Assembly (NCBI RefSeq): GCF_900103975.1
Contig: NZ_FNIR01000009.1
Span: 62,001-126,000, forward strand
Length of the DNA stretch: 64,000 nt
Direction of reading: 5' to 3'
Origin: Klenkia soli
GTDB lineage: Bacteria; Actinomycetota; Actinomycetes; Mycobacteriales; Geodermatophilaceae
In this document: in pieces, positions 32,025 through 40,356 of the stretch
How the letters are laid out: every line of letters starts with the position of its first letter
Numbering within the stretch: position 1 is the stretch's first letter
Translations under genes and position numbers: made by a program
Notes under the pieces: model-generated
Seen by the model: the letters and a program-made list of their open reading frames with translations, nothing else
What the model was told of the DNA's origin: nothing
The model's database searches: none

Positions 32025-33299
32025 TCAGGACTCGAGGATCGCGACGACGCCCTGGCCGCCGGCGGCGCAGATGGAGATCAGCCCGCGCTTGCCGGGGCCG
32101 AGGTCGTGCAGCTGCTTGGCCAGCGAGGCGACGATCCGGCCGCCGGTGGCGGCGAAGGGGTGCCCGGCGGCCAGCGACGAGCCGTTGACATTGAGCTTCG
32201 CGCGGTCGATCGAGCCCAAGGGGGCGTCCAGGCCCAGCTTCTCCTTGCAGAACGCCGGGTCCTCCCAGGCCTTCATGGTCGACAGCACGGTGGAGGCGAA
32301 GGCCTCGTGGATCTCGTACAGGTCGAAGTCCTGCAGGGTCAGGTCGTTGCGGGCCAGCATCACGGGCATCGCGTAGGCCGGGGCCATGAGCAGGCCCTCG
32401 CCGCCGTGCACGTAGTCCACCGCCGCGGTCTGCGCGTCGACCAGGTGCGCCAGCACCGGCAGGCTGTGCTGCGCGGCCCACTCGTCGCTGGCCAGCAGGA
32501 CGGCGGAGGCGCCGTCGGTGAGCGGGGTGGAGTTCGCCGCCGTCATGGTGGCGCCCTCACCCTTGCCGAACACCGGCTTGAGCGTCGCGAGCTTCTCCAC
32601 CGAGGAGTCGGCGCGCAGGTTGTCGTCGCGGGTCAGGCCCAGGAACGGGGTTACCAGGTCGTCGAAGAAGCCGCGGTCGTAGGCGGCGGCCAGGTTGTGG
32701 TGACTGGCGACGGCGAGCTCGTCCTGCGACTCACGGCTGACCTCCCACACCTTCGCGGTCTGCGCGGCGTGCTCGCCCATCGACAGCCCGGTGCGCGGCT
32801 CGACGTTGCGCGGCTGGTCGGGCACCAGCTGGCCGGGGCGGATCTTGCCGAGCAGCTTGAGCCGGTCGGGCAGGGTCTTGGCGTTGTTCAGCGCGATGAG
32901 CACGTGCCGCAGGTCGTCGTTGACCGCGAGCGGGGCGTCGGACGTGGTGTCGGTGCCGCCGGCGATGCCGGACTCGATCTGGCCCAGCGCGATCTTGTTC
33001 GCCACCAGGACGGCGGCCTCCAGCCCGGTGCCGCAGGCCTGCTGCACGTCGTAGGCCGGCGTGGTCGGCGAGAGCTGGGAGCCCAGCACCGCCTCGCGGG
33101 TCAGGTTGAAGTCGCGGGCGTGCTTGAGGACGGCGCCGGCCACCACCTCGCCGACCTGCTCGCCGGCCAGGCCGTAGCGGGCCACGAGGCCGTCGATGGT
33201 CGCGGTGAGCATGTCCTGGTTGCTGGCCCGGGCGTACTTCTTGTTCGAGCGGGCGAACGGGATGCGGTTCCCGCCGACGATCGCTGCCTTGCGGGTCAT
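32025..33299 (-). CDS. Acetyl-CoA C-acetyltransferase (FadA2/FadI-like thiolase)
   Basis: A 424-residue thiolase. Catalytic Cys89 is in QQACGTGLEAAV, the His in YEIHEAFASTV, and Cys411 in ICAAGGQG, with the CoA-loop GHPFAATGGRI; all are intact. It cleaves 3-ketoacyl-CoA or condenses acetyl-CoA units. ATG 33299 starts MTRKAAIVGGNRIPFAR, the normal N-terminus, with GAGGAG upstream. It is the first gene of the minus-strand operon with FabG4 and MaoC, divergent from the TetR gene, with only 64 bases between. Confidence 0.94.
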   Translation of the reverse strand: MTRKAAIVGGNRIPFARSNKKYARASNQDMLTATIDGLVARYGLAGEQVGEVVAGAVLKHARDFNLTREAVLGSQLSPTTPAYDVQQACGTGLEAAVLVANKIALGQIESGIAGGTDTTSDAPLAVNDDLRHVLIALNNAKTLPDRLKLLGKIRPGQLVPDQPRNVEPRTGLSMGEHAAQTAKVWEVSRESQDELAVASHHNLAAAYDRGFFDDLVTPFLGLTRDDNLRADSSVEKLATLKPVFGKGEGATMTAANSTPLTDGASAVLLASDEWAAQHSLPVLAHLVDAQTAAVDYVHGGEGLLMAPAYAMPVMLARNDLTLQDFDLYEIHEAFASTVLSTMKAWEDPAFCKEKLGLDAPLGSIDRAKLNVNGSSLAAGHPFAATGGRIVASLAKQLHDLGPGKRGLISICAAGGQGVVAILES

Positions 33300-33327
33300 G
33301 GGGCCCTCCGAGGAGATCTGGGTGCCG

Positions 33328-33358
33328 TTGTCGGTACCGACGGTATCAGGTACCGTCG
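33328..33358 (+). promoter_or_regulatory. Promoter with embedded operator for the TetR/ACOX operon
   Basis: TTGTCG (33328-33333), a 17-base spacer and TACCGT (33351-33356) make a plausible promoter. CGACGGTA-N5-TACCGTCG (33338-33358) is a perfect 8-base-arm inverted repeat lying across spacer and -10. A start about seven bases beyond the -10 would fall at 33363-33364, exactly on the TetR ATG, so the transcript may be leaderless. Confidence 0.5.
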
Positions 33359-33363
33359 TTCAC

Positions 33364-34056
33364 ATGAAGTTGACGGCGGTGACATCCCCCATGACCCCGC
33401 CCACTCGTGCGGGCACCGTGCCCCAACGCCGTGACCGGCGCGACTCGAGGTGGGACGAGCACCGCCGCGCCCGCCGCGAGCAGCTGGTCGCGGCCACCGT
33501 CGCCGCGGTCGGCGAGCACGGCCCCGGCGTCGGCATGGAGGAGATCGCCGCGGCGGCGGGCACGAGCAAGACCGTCGTCTACCGGCACTTCGCCGACCGC
33601 GGCGAGCTGCACCTGGCCGTCTGCACCCAGGTCGCCGGGCAGCTGCTCGAGGCCCTGCGCACGGCGATGACCAGCACCGAGAAGCCGCGGCAGATGGTCG
33701 CCGCGGCCATCGACACCTACCTGGCCTTCATCGAGGCCGACCCCGAGCTGTACCGGTTCGTCGTCCACGCACCGGCCGGCGACCCCGGCGCCGACCCGAT
33801 CGCCGGGCTGTCCGAGCTGGTCGGCGCGCAGGCCACGGCCCTGGTCGCCCTGGCCCTGGAGGGCGCCGGGCGCCCCACCGCCGCGGCCGAGCCGTGGGGG
33901 CACGGGCTCGTCGGCCTGGTCCGCTCGGCCGCCGACCGGTGGCTCAGCTCGCCGGAACCGATGCCGCGCGGTGAACTCACCGCCCACCTCACCGATCTCG
34001 CCTGGGCCGGACTGTCCGGCGTCGTCACCCGCACCACCAACGAGGAGACCCGATGA
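33364..34056 (+). CDS. TetR-family regulator of fatty-acid locus
   Basis: A 230-residue TetR protein. HTH at residues 55-90 (GMEEIAAAAGTSKTVVYRHFA); the ligand domain follows with YLAFIEADPELYRFVVHAP. ATG 33364 is favoured because the predicted transcription start coincides with it; ATG 33391 is an alternative without a strong ribosome site. Its stop overlaps the acyl-CoA oxidase-type gene (ATGA), so repressor and enzyme are co-expressed. Position between the thiolase operon and the oxidase suggests it controls both through the inverted repeat upstream, with an acyl-CoA as ligand (inference). Confidence 0.88.
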   Translation: MKLTAVTSPMTPPTRAGTVPQRRDRRDSRWDEHRRARREQLVAATVAAVGEHGPGVGMEEIAAAAGTSKTVVYRHFADRGELHLAVCTQVAGQLLEALRTAMTSTEKPRQMVAAAIDTYLAFIEADPELYRFVVHAPAGDPGADPIAGLSELVGAQATALVALALEGAGRPTAAAEPWGHGLVGLVRSAADRWLSSPEPMPRGELTAHLTDLAWAGLSGVVTRTTNEETR

Positions 34057-36104
34057 CCAGCAACCAGCCACTGACCACCGTCGACCCGGCCCGCCTCACC
34101 GAGGTGCTCGACGGCCGCTGGGCCCAGGTCCGGCGCGATGCCCGCGAGCAGCTGGGCGAGGTGAAGTACGCCCCGGTGTACGGCGAGACCGGCGCCGAGG
34201 CCCGCGAGCGGATCACCGGCCTGCTCAAGGACCTCGCCGCCACCGGGCGCACCCGCCTGGGCTTCCCGAAGGCCTACGGCGGCGAGGAGGACTCCGGCGG
34301 CTCGGTCACCTCGATCGAGATGCTGGCCTTCGGCGACCTCTCGCTCATGGTCAAGGCCGGCGTGCAGTGGGGCCTGTTCGGCGGCGCCGTGCAGCTGCTG
34401 GGCAGCGAGCGGCACCACGCCGCCTACCTGGCCGACATCATCAGCGCCGACCTGCTCGGCTGCTTCGCGATGACCGAGACCGGCCACGGCTCCGACGTCC
34501 AGCAGCTGCGCACCACCTGCACCTACGACCCGGCCACGCAGACCTTCGACCTGCACACCCCGCACGAGTCCGCCCGCAAGGACTACATCGGCAACGCCGC
34601 GAAGGACGGCCGCATGGCCGTCGTGTTCGCCCAGCTGGTGACGAAGGGCGAGCGGCACGGCGTGCACGCCTGGCTGGTGCCGATCCGCGACGAGGCCGGG
34701 AACGTGCTGCCCGGCGTCACGGTCGGGGACGACGGCCCCAAGGCCGGTCTCAACGGCGTGGACAACGGCCGGCTGAGCTTCGACCACGTCAGCGTGCCGC
34801 GCGACATGCTGCTGGACCGCTACGGCCAGGTCGCCGAGGACGGCACCTACACGTCCTCCATCGAGAACGAGACCCGGCGCTTCTTCACCATGCTCGGCAC
34901 CCTGGTGCGCGGGCGGGTCAGCGTGGGCGGCTCGGCCGGCTCGGCGACCAAGCTCGCCCTGCAGATCGCCACCCGCTACGGCGAGCAGCGCCGCCAGTTC
35001 GCCGCCCCCGGCGAGGACCGCGAGATCGTGATCAACGACTACCTGGTGCACCAGCGCAAGCTGCTGCCGGCGCTGGCCAAGAGCTACGCGCTGCACTTCG
35101 CCCAGGAGGAGCTCACCTCGACCATGCACGACGTGCAGGGCGCGGCGGACGTCGACGAGGCCGCGCAGCGCGAGCTCGAGTCGCGGGCCGCGGGGCTCAA
35201 GGCGGCCAACACCTGGCACGCCACCGCCACCATCCAGGTGGCCCGCGAGGCCTGCGGCGGTGCCGGCTACCTGGCCGAGAACCGGCTGCCGGCGCTCAAG
35301 GCCGACACCGACGTGTTCACCACCTTCGAGGGCGACAACACCGTCCTCCTGCAGCTGGTCGCCAAGGGCCTGCTCACCGGCTACCAGGACTCCTTCGGCT
35401 CGCTGGACAGCTGGGGCAAGGCGCAGTTCGTCGCCGACCTGGTCAAGGAGACGGTGCTCGAGCGCACGGCGGCCCGCGGCCTGATCGCCCGGCTCGTGGA
35501 CGCCGTCCCCGGTCGGGACGAGGAGGTCTCGCTCCTGGACCGCGGCTGGCAGCTGAAGATGTTCGAGGACCGCGAGAAGCACACCCTCGAGGGGGCGGCC
35601 AACCGCCTCCGCAAGGGCGCCTCGAACAAGGAGAACCGCCTGTTCGACGTGTTCAACGACGTCCAGGACCACGTGCTGCGGACGGCGACCACGCACATCG
35701 ACCGGGTCGTGCTGGAGGCCTTCGTCGCCGCCGTCGACCGCACCACCGACCCCGCCGCCAAGGCGCTGCTGGCCAAGCTGTGCGACCTGTACGCGCTGAC
35801 CACCATCGAGGCCGACCGCGGCTGGTTCCTCGAGCACGGCCGGCTCACCCCGACCCGCTCGAAGGCGGTGACCAGCACGGTCAACTCGCTGCTCAAGGAG
35901 CTGCGGCCGCACCTGACCACGCTGGTCGACGGGTTCGCCATCCCCGACGCCTGGGTGCAGTCCCGCATCGTGTCGGAGGAGGGCCCCCGCCAGGAGGCCA
36001 TGGCCGCCGAGGACGCCCGGGTGAAGGCCGCCCACGGCTCGGGCACCGCCGTCGACACCCCCGACGCCACGGCGGTCGACCTGGAGATGGCCCCCGCCCA
36101 GTAG
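34053..36104 (+). CDS. Acyl-CoA dehydrogenase/oxidase (ACOX-type)
   Basis: A 683-residue flavoprotein, longer than ordinary acyl-CoA dehydrogenases and with an extra C-terminal helical domain as in acyl-CoA oxidases. Visible features are CFAMTETGHGSDVQQLRTT (FAD/substrate), the middle domain KAGLNGVDNGRLSFDHV, the arginine-rich YGEQRRQF, and the catalytic Glu in TTFEGDNTVLLQ. It introduces the 2,3-double bond in acyl-CoA, with O2 or a flavoprotein as acceptor. ATG overlaps the TetR stop. With the MaoC, FabG4 and thiolase genes next door the locus encodes a complete beta-oxidation spiral. Confidence 0.9.
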   Translation: MTSNQPLTTVDPARLTEVLDGRWAQVRRDAREQLGEVKYAPVYGETGAEARERITGLLKDLAATGRTRLGFPKAYGGEEDSGGSVTSIEMLAFGDLSLMVKAGVQWGLFGGAVQLLGSERHHAAYLADIISADLLGCFAMTETGHGSDVQQLRTTCTYDPATQTFDLHTPHESARKDYIGNAAKDGRMAVVFAQLVTKGERHGVHAWLVPIRDEAGNVLPGVTVGDDGPKAGLNGVDNGRLSFDHVSVPRDMLLDRYGQVAEDGTYTSSIENETRRFFTMLGTLVRGRVSVGGSAGSATKLALQIATRYGEQRRQFAAPGEDREIVINDYLVHQRKLLPALAKSYALHFAQEELTSTMHDVQGAADVDEAAQRELESRAAGLKAANTWHATATIQVAREACGGAGYLAENRLPALKADTDVFTTFEGDNTVLLQLVAKGLLTGYQDSFGSLDSWGKAQFVADLVKETVLERTAARGLIARLVDAVPGRDEEVSLLDRGWQLKMFEDREKHTLEGAANRLRKGASNKENRLFDVFNDVQDHVLRTATTHIDRVVLEAFVAAVDRTTDPAAKALLAKLCDLYALTTIEADRGWFLEHGRLTPTRSKAVTSTVNSLLKELRPHLTTLVDGFAIPDAWVQSRIVSEEGPRQEAMAAEDARVKAAHGSGTAVDTPDATAVDLEMAPAQ

Positions 36105-36107
36105 AGG

Positions 36108-36785
36108 ATGGGCGGCGTGGACACGCTGCACATCCCGGCCGTGGTGGACCTCGCGGCGATCGTGATCGGAGCCCTCACGGGCGGCCTGCTGGCCGCCCGT
36201 GAGGGCTTCGCCGTGTCGGGCGTGCTGCTGCTGGCGGTCTCCGGCGGGCTGGGCGGCGGGCTGATCCGCGACGTCCTCATGGGTGTGCCCGTGGTCGCCC
36301 TGACGAACCCGGCCTACCTGCCCACGGTGGCGATCACCGCCATGGTCACGTTCTTCTTCTCCGGCTGGCTGTCCCGCACCACCGCGCTGCTGGTCGGGCT
36401 GGATGCGCTCACCCTGGGCTTCTTCACCGTCATCGGGGCGCAGAAGGCGCAGCTGGCCGGGCTGCCGTCGGCCAGCGTCGTGTTCATCGGGGTGGCGACG
36501 GCGGTGGGCGGCGCGGTCATCCGCGACGTCCTGCTGGCCCAGCGGGCCGACATCATCCAGCCCGGGCCCTACAACGCGGTGGCCGCGCTGATCGGCGCCT
36601 CGCTGCTGGCCGTCCTGGCCGGGCCGCTGGACCTGCCGCTGCTCCCGGTGGCCGCGGCGACCATCGTGCTGGTGGCCGGCCTGCGGCTGCTGTCGGTGCT
36701 GCGCGGCTGGTCGGCGCCGGTCGCGATCGACCTGCCGCTGCGGGCCCGGGCCCGGTGGTCGGGCAGCCGTCGCCGACGGCGGTGA
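36108..36785 (+). CDS. TRIC/YicG-type (UPF0126) membrane channel
   Basis: A 225-residue, seven-helix membrane protein made of two repeats, each ending in a Gly-rich loop with Arg-Asp: GGLGGGLIRDVLMG (first) and GGAVIRDVLLAQ (second). This is the glycine-transporter-domain/TRIC fold, forming homotrimeric cation channels in bacteria. ATG 36108 is three bases after the oxidase stop, so it may be co-transcribed, but a metabolic link is not evident. The last 15 residues are Arg-rich and cytoplasmic. Confidence 0.9.
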   Translation: MGGVDTLHIPAVVDLAAIVIGALTGGLLAAREGFAVSGVLLLAVSGGLGGGLIRDVLMGVPVVALTNPAYLPTVAITAMVTFFFSGWLSRTTALLVGLDALTLGFFTVIGAQKAQLAGLPSASVVFIGVATAVGGAVIRDVLLAQRADIIQPGPYNAVAALIGASLLAVLAGPLDLPLLPVAAATIVLVAGLRLLSVLRGWSAPVAIDLPLRARARWSGSRRRRR

Positions 36786-36891
36786 CCCGCCCCACCCGCG
36801 GACTCACCCGGGAGAGGCATGCAGGCAGGCCCGCGACCGGCCGATGATGTGGCCACGGACCACCTGGGTCCGTCTCACAGGAGGGCTCCTC

Positions 36892-39204
36892 ATGCCGCGG
36901 GGACCACGTCGCCGGCCTCATGCGCCGCCCGTCGGTGCGGTCGTCGCCGTCCTGGTCGTCCTGGTCGGCTGCCAGGTGGCCTCGGTGTCCACCCAGGCCG
37001 AGTTCTTCGACCGCTACGTCTCCAACGTCGTGCAGCTGGTCGCCGGACTCGCCGCGGCCGCCACCACCGCCGCGCGCGCCCGGTCCGCCACGGGCCGGCC
37101 CCGGTGGTCCTGGGGCTGCCTCTCCGCAGGCACGGCGGCCTGGTCGGCCGGCCAGGCCTGGTGGTGCTGGGTCCAGATCGTGCAGGGCGGGGAGGCCCCG
37201 TTCCCCTCCTTCGCCGACGTCGGGTTCGTCGCGTTCCCGCTGCTGGCCGGCGCCTCGCTGATGCTGCAGCCGACCTCCGACGGCTCGACCGCCCGCACCC
37301 GGCGCGCCCTCGACGCGGCCATGACCTCCGCCGCCGTGGGCCTGGTGAGCTGGGTGACCACCCTGGGCGCGGTCGTCGCCGCCAACACCGGCAACGACCC
37401 GCTGGTCGGGGCGCTGCTGGTCGGCTACCCGATGCTGGACGTGCTGGTCATCGTGCTCGGCACGCTCACCATCGCCCGCGCCACCACCGACCGGTTGCCG
37501 CAGGCGCTGGTCACCGTCGGCCTGATCGCGTTCAGCGTCTCGGACAGCGCCTTCGCCTACGTCGCGGCCGAGGGCGACTACGACGGCAACCTGCTCGACC
37601 TCGGGTGGATCGCCGGCTTCCTGCTCATCGCGCTCGCCGCCCTGTGCCCGGCCTCGGTCGCCGCTCCCGTGCAGGTCAGCGGTCAGCGCGCGGGTGAGGA
37701 CACGAACCGGTCGGACCACCTGCTGTACGTGCCCGTCGCCGTCGCCTTCGCCGTCACGACCGTCCTGGCCTTCCGTGGCCGGCAGCTCGACGGGTGGGAG
37801 CTGCTCACCGCCGGGGTCGTCGTCGCCCTGCTGCTGGCCCGCCAGTACCTGGCGCTGCGGGACAACAGCCAGCTCGCGACCGAGCTGGCGACCCGCGAGT
37901 CCGAGCTGCGGCACCAGGCCTTCCACGACGGCCTCACCGGGCTGGCCAACCGCGCCCTGTTCCTCGACCGGCTGGACCACGCGCTGGCCCTGCACGCCCG
38001 GGACCTGCGCCCGGTGGCCGTGGTCTTCCTCGACCTCGACGACTTCAAGGTCGTGAACGACACCCTGGGCCACGCCGTCGGCGACGAGCTGCTCGTGCGG
38101 GTCGCCGAGCGGCTCACCGGTGCGGTGCGCACCGGGGACACCGTCGCCCGCCTCGGCGGCGACGAGTTCGCCGTCCTCCTCGAGGACGGCGGTGACCCCA
38201 TGCCGATCGCGGCGAAGGTCTCGGCCGCCCTCGTGCCCCCGTTCACGCTGCGCGGGGACGTCGTCGAGGTGCACGCCAGCGTCGGCATCTGCGAGCTGGA
38301 CGCCGACGACGCGCCGCTGGCCGCCGACGAGCTGCTGGCCCGCTCGGACACCGCCATGTACAGCGCCAAGCGCTCGGGCAAGGACCGGATCGTGGCCTAC
38401 AGCCCCGGCATGAGCCTGGCCGAGCTGCAGGACGCCGCCCTCCGGGACGCCCTGCGCACCGCCATCGACGACCGTGTCGTCCGGTTGCACTACCAACCCA
38501 TCGTCGAGCTCGAGACCGGCCGCGTCGCCGGCCTGGAGGCGCTGGCCCGCTGGCGGCACGAGGGCGTCGACGTCCCGCCGGACGTCTTCATCCCGCTCGC
38601 CGAGCGCAGCGGCCTGATGAAGGAGCTCACCGCCGACCTGCTCGCCGCGGCCTGCGCGCGCCTGGCGAGCTGGACCCGCGGGCGCCCCGACCCGCTGTCC
38701 GTGCACGTCAACGTGGCCCCCAGCCAGCTGATCGCCCCCGGCTTCGTGGACACCGTCGCCGGGCTGGTGGCCTCCCACCGGCTGCCCGCCGGGAGCCTGG
38801 TCCTGGAGATCACCGAGTCCGGCATCTTCGCCGACCTGGACGCCGCCCGGCGCACCGTGACCGAGCTGCGCGGGTTGGGCGTCGGGGTCTCCCTCGACGA
38901 CTTCGGGGTGGGCTACTCCTCGCTGGCCCAGCTCAACGCCATGCCGCTGGACTCGGTGAAGATCGACCGGTCGTTCCTGGCCGGGGTGGACACCGACCGG
39001 CGGCAGGCCACCTTCCTGCACGCCGTGCTGCGGCTGGCCGAGGAGATCGGGCTGCCGGTCGTCGCCGAGGGCGTCGAGCGGCCCGCGCAGCTCACCCTGC
39101 TGCGCGCGCTGGGTTGCCGGCACGCGCAGGGCTACCTGCTGGGGCGTCCGGTGGACGCCGCCGAGATCCCCGCCCTGCTGGGCGGCATCGCCGTCCCCGC
39201 CTGA
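36892..39204 (+). CDS. Membrane GGDEF-EAL c-di-GMP enzyme
   Basis: A 770-residue protein. About eight N-terminal membrane helices (residues 10-315) are followed by GGDEF (about 345-500: DGLTGLANRALFLDRL, RLGGDEFAVLLEDGG, with RTGD at canonical I-site spacing) and EAL (about 520-765: LHYQPIVELETG, LEALARWRHEG, DDFGVGYSSLAQL, VAEGVERPAQL). Both signatures look intact, so it could make and break c-di-GMP, with one activity dominating. ATG 36892 has GGAGG seven bases upstream; an earlier ATG at 36844 has none. A 7-bp hairpin (36855-36873) lies just before the ribosome site. Confidence 0.93.
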   Translation: MPRGPRRRPHAPPVGAVVAVLVVLVGCQVASVSTQAEFFDRYVSNVVQLVAGLAAAATTAARARSATGRPRWSWGCLSAGTAAWSAGQAWWCWVQIVQGGEAPFPSFADVGFVAFPLLAGASLMLQPTSDGSTARTRRALDAAMTSAAVGLVSWVTTLGAVVAANTGNDPLVGALLVGYPMLDVLVIVLGTLTIARATTDRLPQALVTVGLIAFSVSDSAFAYVAAEGDYDGNLLDLGWIAGFLLIALAALCPASVAAPVQVSGQRAGEDTNRSDHLLYVPVAVAFAVTTVLAFRGRQLDGWELLTAGVVVALLLARQYLALRDNSQLATELATRESELRHQAFHDGLTGLANRALFLDRLDHALALHARDLRPVAVVFLDLDDFKVVNDTLGHAVGDELLVRVAERLTGAVRTGDTVARLGGDEFAVLLEDGGDPMPIAAKVSAALVPPFTLRGDVVEVHASVGICELDADDAPLAADELLARSDTAMYSAKRSGKDRIVAYSPGMSLAELQDAALRDALRTAIDDRVVRLHYQPIVELETGRVAGLEALARWRHEGVDVPPDVFIPLAERSGLMKELTADLLAAACARLASWTRGRPDPLSVHVNVAPSQLIAPGFVDTVAGLVASHRLPAGSLVLEITESGIFADLDAARRTVTELRGLGVGVSLDDFGVGYSSLAQLNAMPLDSVKIDRSFLAGVDTDRRQATFLHAVLRLAEEIGLPVVAEGVERPAQLTLLRALGCRHAQGYLLGRPVDAAEIPALLGGIAVPA

Positions 39205-39264
39205 GCCACCCGTCCGGGGGACGCCGGCCTCAAGCCGGGGCGCCGCACTGACGATCCCACCCGT

Positions 39265-40332
39265 GTGACCGACCTGTTCGAGCCCACCCGCCGCGCCGAC
39301 TGCCGCCCGCTGCTGGCCGACCCCGACGACCTCACCGTCGTGCACTCCCCGGTGGTCGACCTGGCGTCCGGCGAGGTGACCGGCTGGACGGCCGCCGCCC
39401 GCTTCCCCGGCACCGCCGCCCCCGACGTCTGGTTCGCCGCCGCGCACGACGCCGGCCTCGCCGGTCCCGTGCAGGCACTGCTGCTGCAGACCGCGCTGGC
39501 CCGCCGCCCCGACTCCGGTCAGCTGCACGTACCGGTCGACCCGTGGCTGCTCGGCGCACCCGTCGTGCACACCGCGCTGGACGTCCCGCTGGCCGGCGTC
39601 GTCCTGGAGCTGACCGACGCCAAGGTCGACGACGACGCCGCGCTGCTGCGCCGGTGCGCCGTCCTCCGCGAGCGGGGCGCGCTGCTCGCCGTCCCCGCGC
39701 CGCTGGTGCACCGCCTGCCGCAGCTGCCCGCCGACGTCGTCGTCCTGCCCGCCGCCCTGGTGGCCGGGCTGGCCGGCGACGCGCGGCGGACCGCCGTGGC
39801 CGCCGGGGTGCTGGCCTACGCCGACCGCGCCGGGGCGACCGTGCTGGCCGACGGCGTCGAGACCGACGCCGAGCTGACCGGCCTGCTCGAGCTCGGGGTG
39901 CACGCCGCCCGCGGCTGGCTGCTCGGCCCCACCGCCGAGGGCTTCGGACCGGCCGCACCCCGGGTGCTGCGCGCGCTGCGCACCCGGGCCGCCCGCGACG
40001 CGCGGGACGACACGGTCGCCGGCCTGCTGCGCCCGGTGCGCACCTGGTCGCCGGGCAGGGACGACCGGCAGCTCACCCCACCGGTCGTGGTCCTCGACGA
40101 CGCCGGCCGCCCGGGCACGCTGTCCCTCGTGGACGCCCGCAGCGGCGCCTGGTTCGAGGCCCCGGCCTCGCTGGTGCTGCCCGTCGACACCCCCGTCGCC
40201 GAGGCCCTGCGCCGGGCGCTGGCCCGTCGCCCCGCGGTGCGCTTCGACCCGGTGCCGTGCACCGGCCCCGGGGGCGCCGTCGTCGGCCTCGTGCGCGTCG
40301 AGGACCTCGCCGGCGCGCTCGGCGCGAGCTGA
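39265..40332 (+). CDS. Degenerate EAL-domain protein, probably non-catalytic
   Basis: A 355-residue protein. Residues 20-235 align in pattern with EAL domains: VHSPVVDLASGEVTGW at the position of the QPIV strand, and VLADGVETDAELTGLLELG with ARGWLLGP at the end. However, the EAL signature itself is replaced (WTAAARFPG) and the DDFG motif is missing, so phosphodiesterase activity is unlikely. The C-terminal 110 residues (VVVLDDAGRPGTLSLVDA, then AVVGLVRVEDLAGAL) resemble a CBS-pair-like sensor half. The GTG start comes 60 bases after the GGDEF-EAL gene, suggesting a partner or effector role. Confidence 0.7.
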   Translation: MTDLFEPTRRADCRPLLADPDDLTVVHSPVVDLASGEVTGWTAAARFPGTAAPDVWFAAAHDAGLAGPVQALLLQTALARRPDSGQLHVPVDPWLLGAPVVHTALDVPLAGVVLELTDAKVDDDAALLRRCAVLRERGALLAVPAPLVHRLPQLPADVVVLPAALVAGLAGDARRTAVAAGVLAYADRAGATVLADGVETDAELTGLLELGVHAARGWLLGPTAEGFGPAAPRVLRALRTRAARDARDDTVAGLLRPVRTWSPGRDDRQLTPPVVVLDDAGRPGTLSLVDARSGAWFEAPASLVLPVDTPVAEALRRALARRPAVRFDPVPCTGPGGAVVGLVRVEDLAGALGAS

Positions 40333-40356
40333 CCCGAGGGCGGCGACCGCACCCGG

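Noticed and set aside
34053-36104. FadE5 orthologue
   Set aside because: Length of 683 residues, the extra C-terminal helical domain and the TFEGDNTVLLQ region fit acyl-CoA oxidase-type proteins better.
36786-36891. Riboswitch (for example c-di-GMP) before the GGDEF-EAL gene
   Set aside because: Only a 7-bp hairpin (36855-36873) is visible; no GEMM-like conserved core.
36553-39903. Open minus-strand frame of more than 1100 codons antisense to the GGDEF-EAL gene
   Set aside because: Composition is that of a GC-rich shadow frame (Gly, Ala, Arg, His, Gln), with no domain pattern; the plus-strand gene has clear GGDEF and EAL motifs and a ribosome site.
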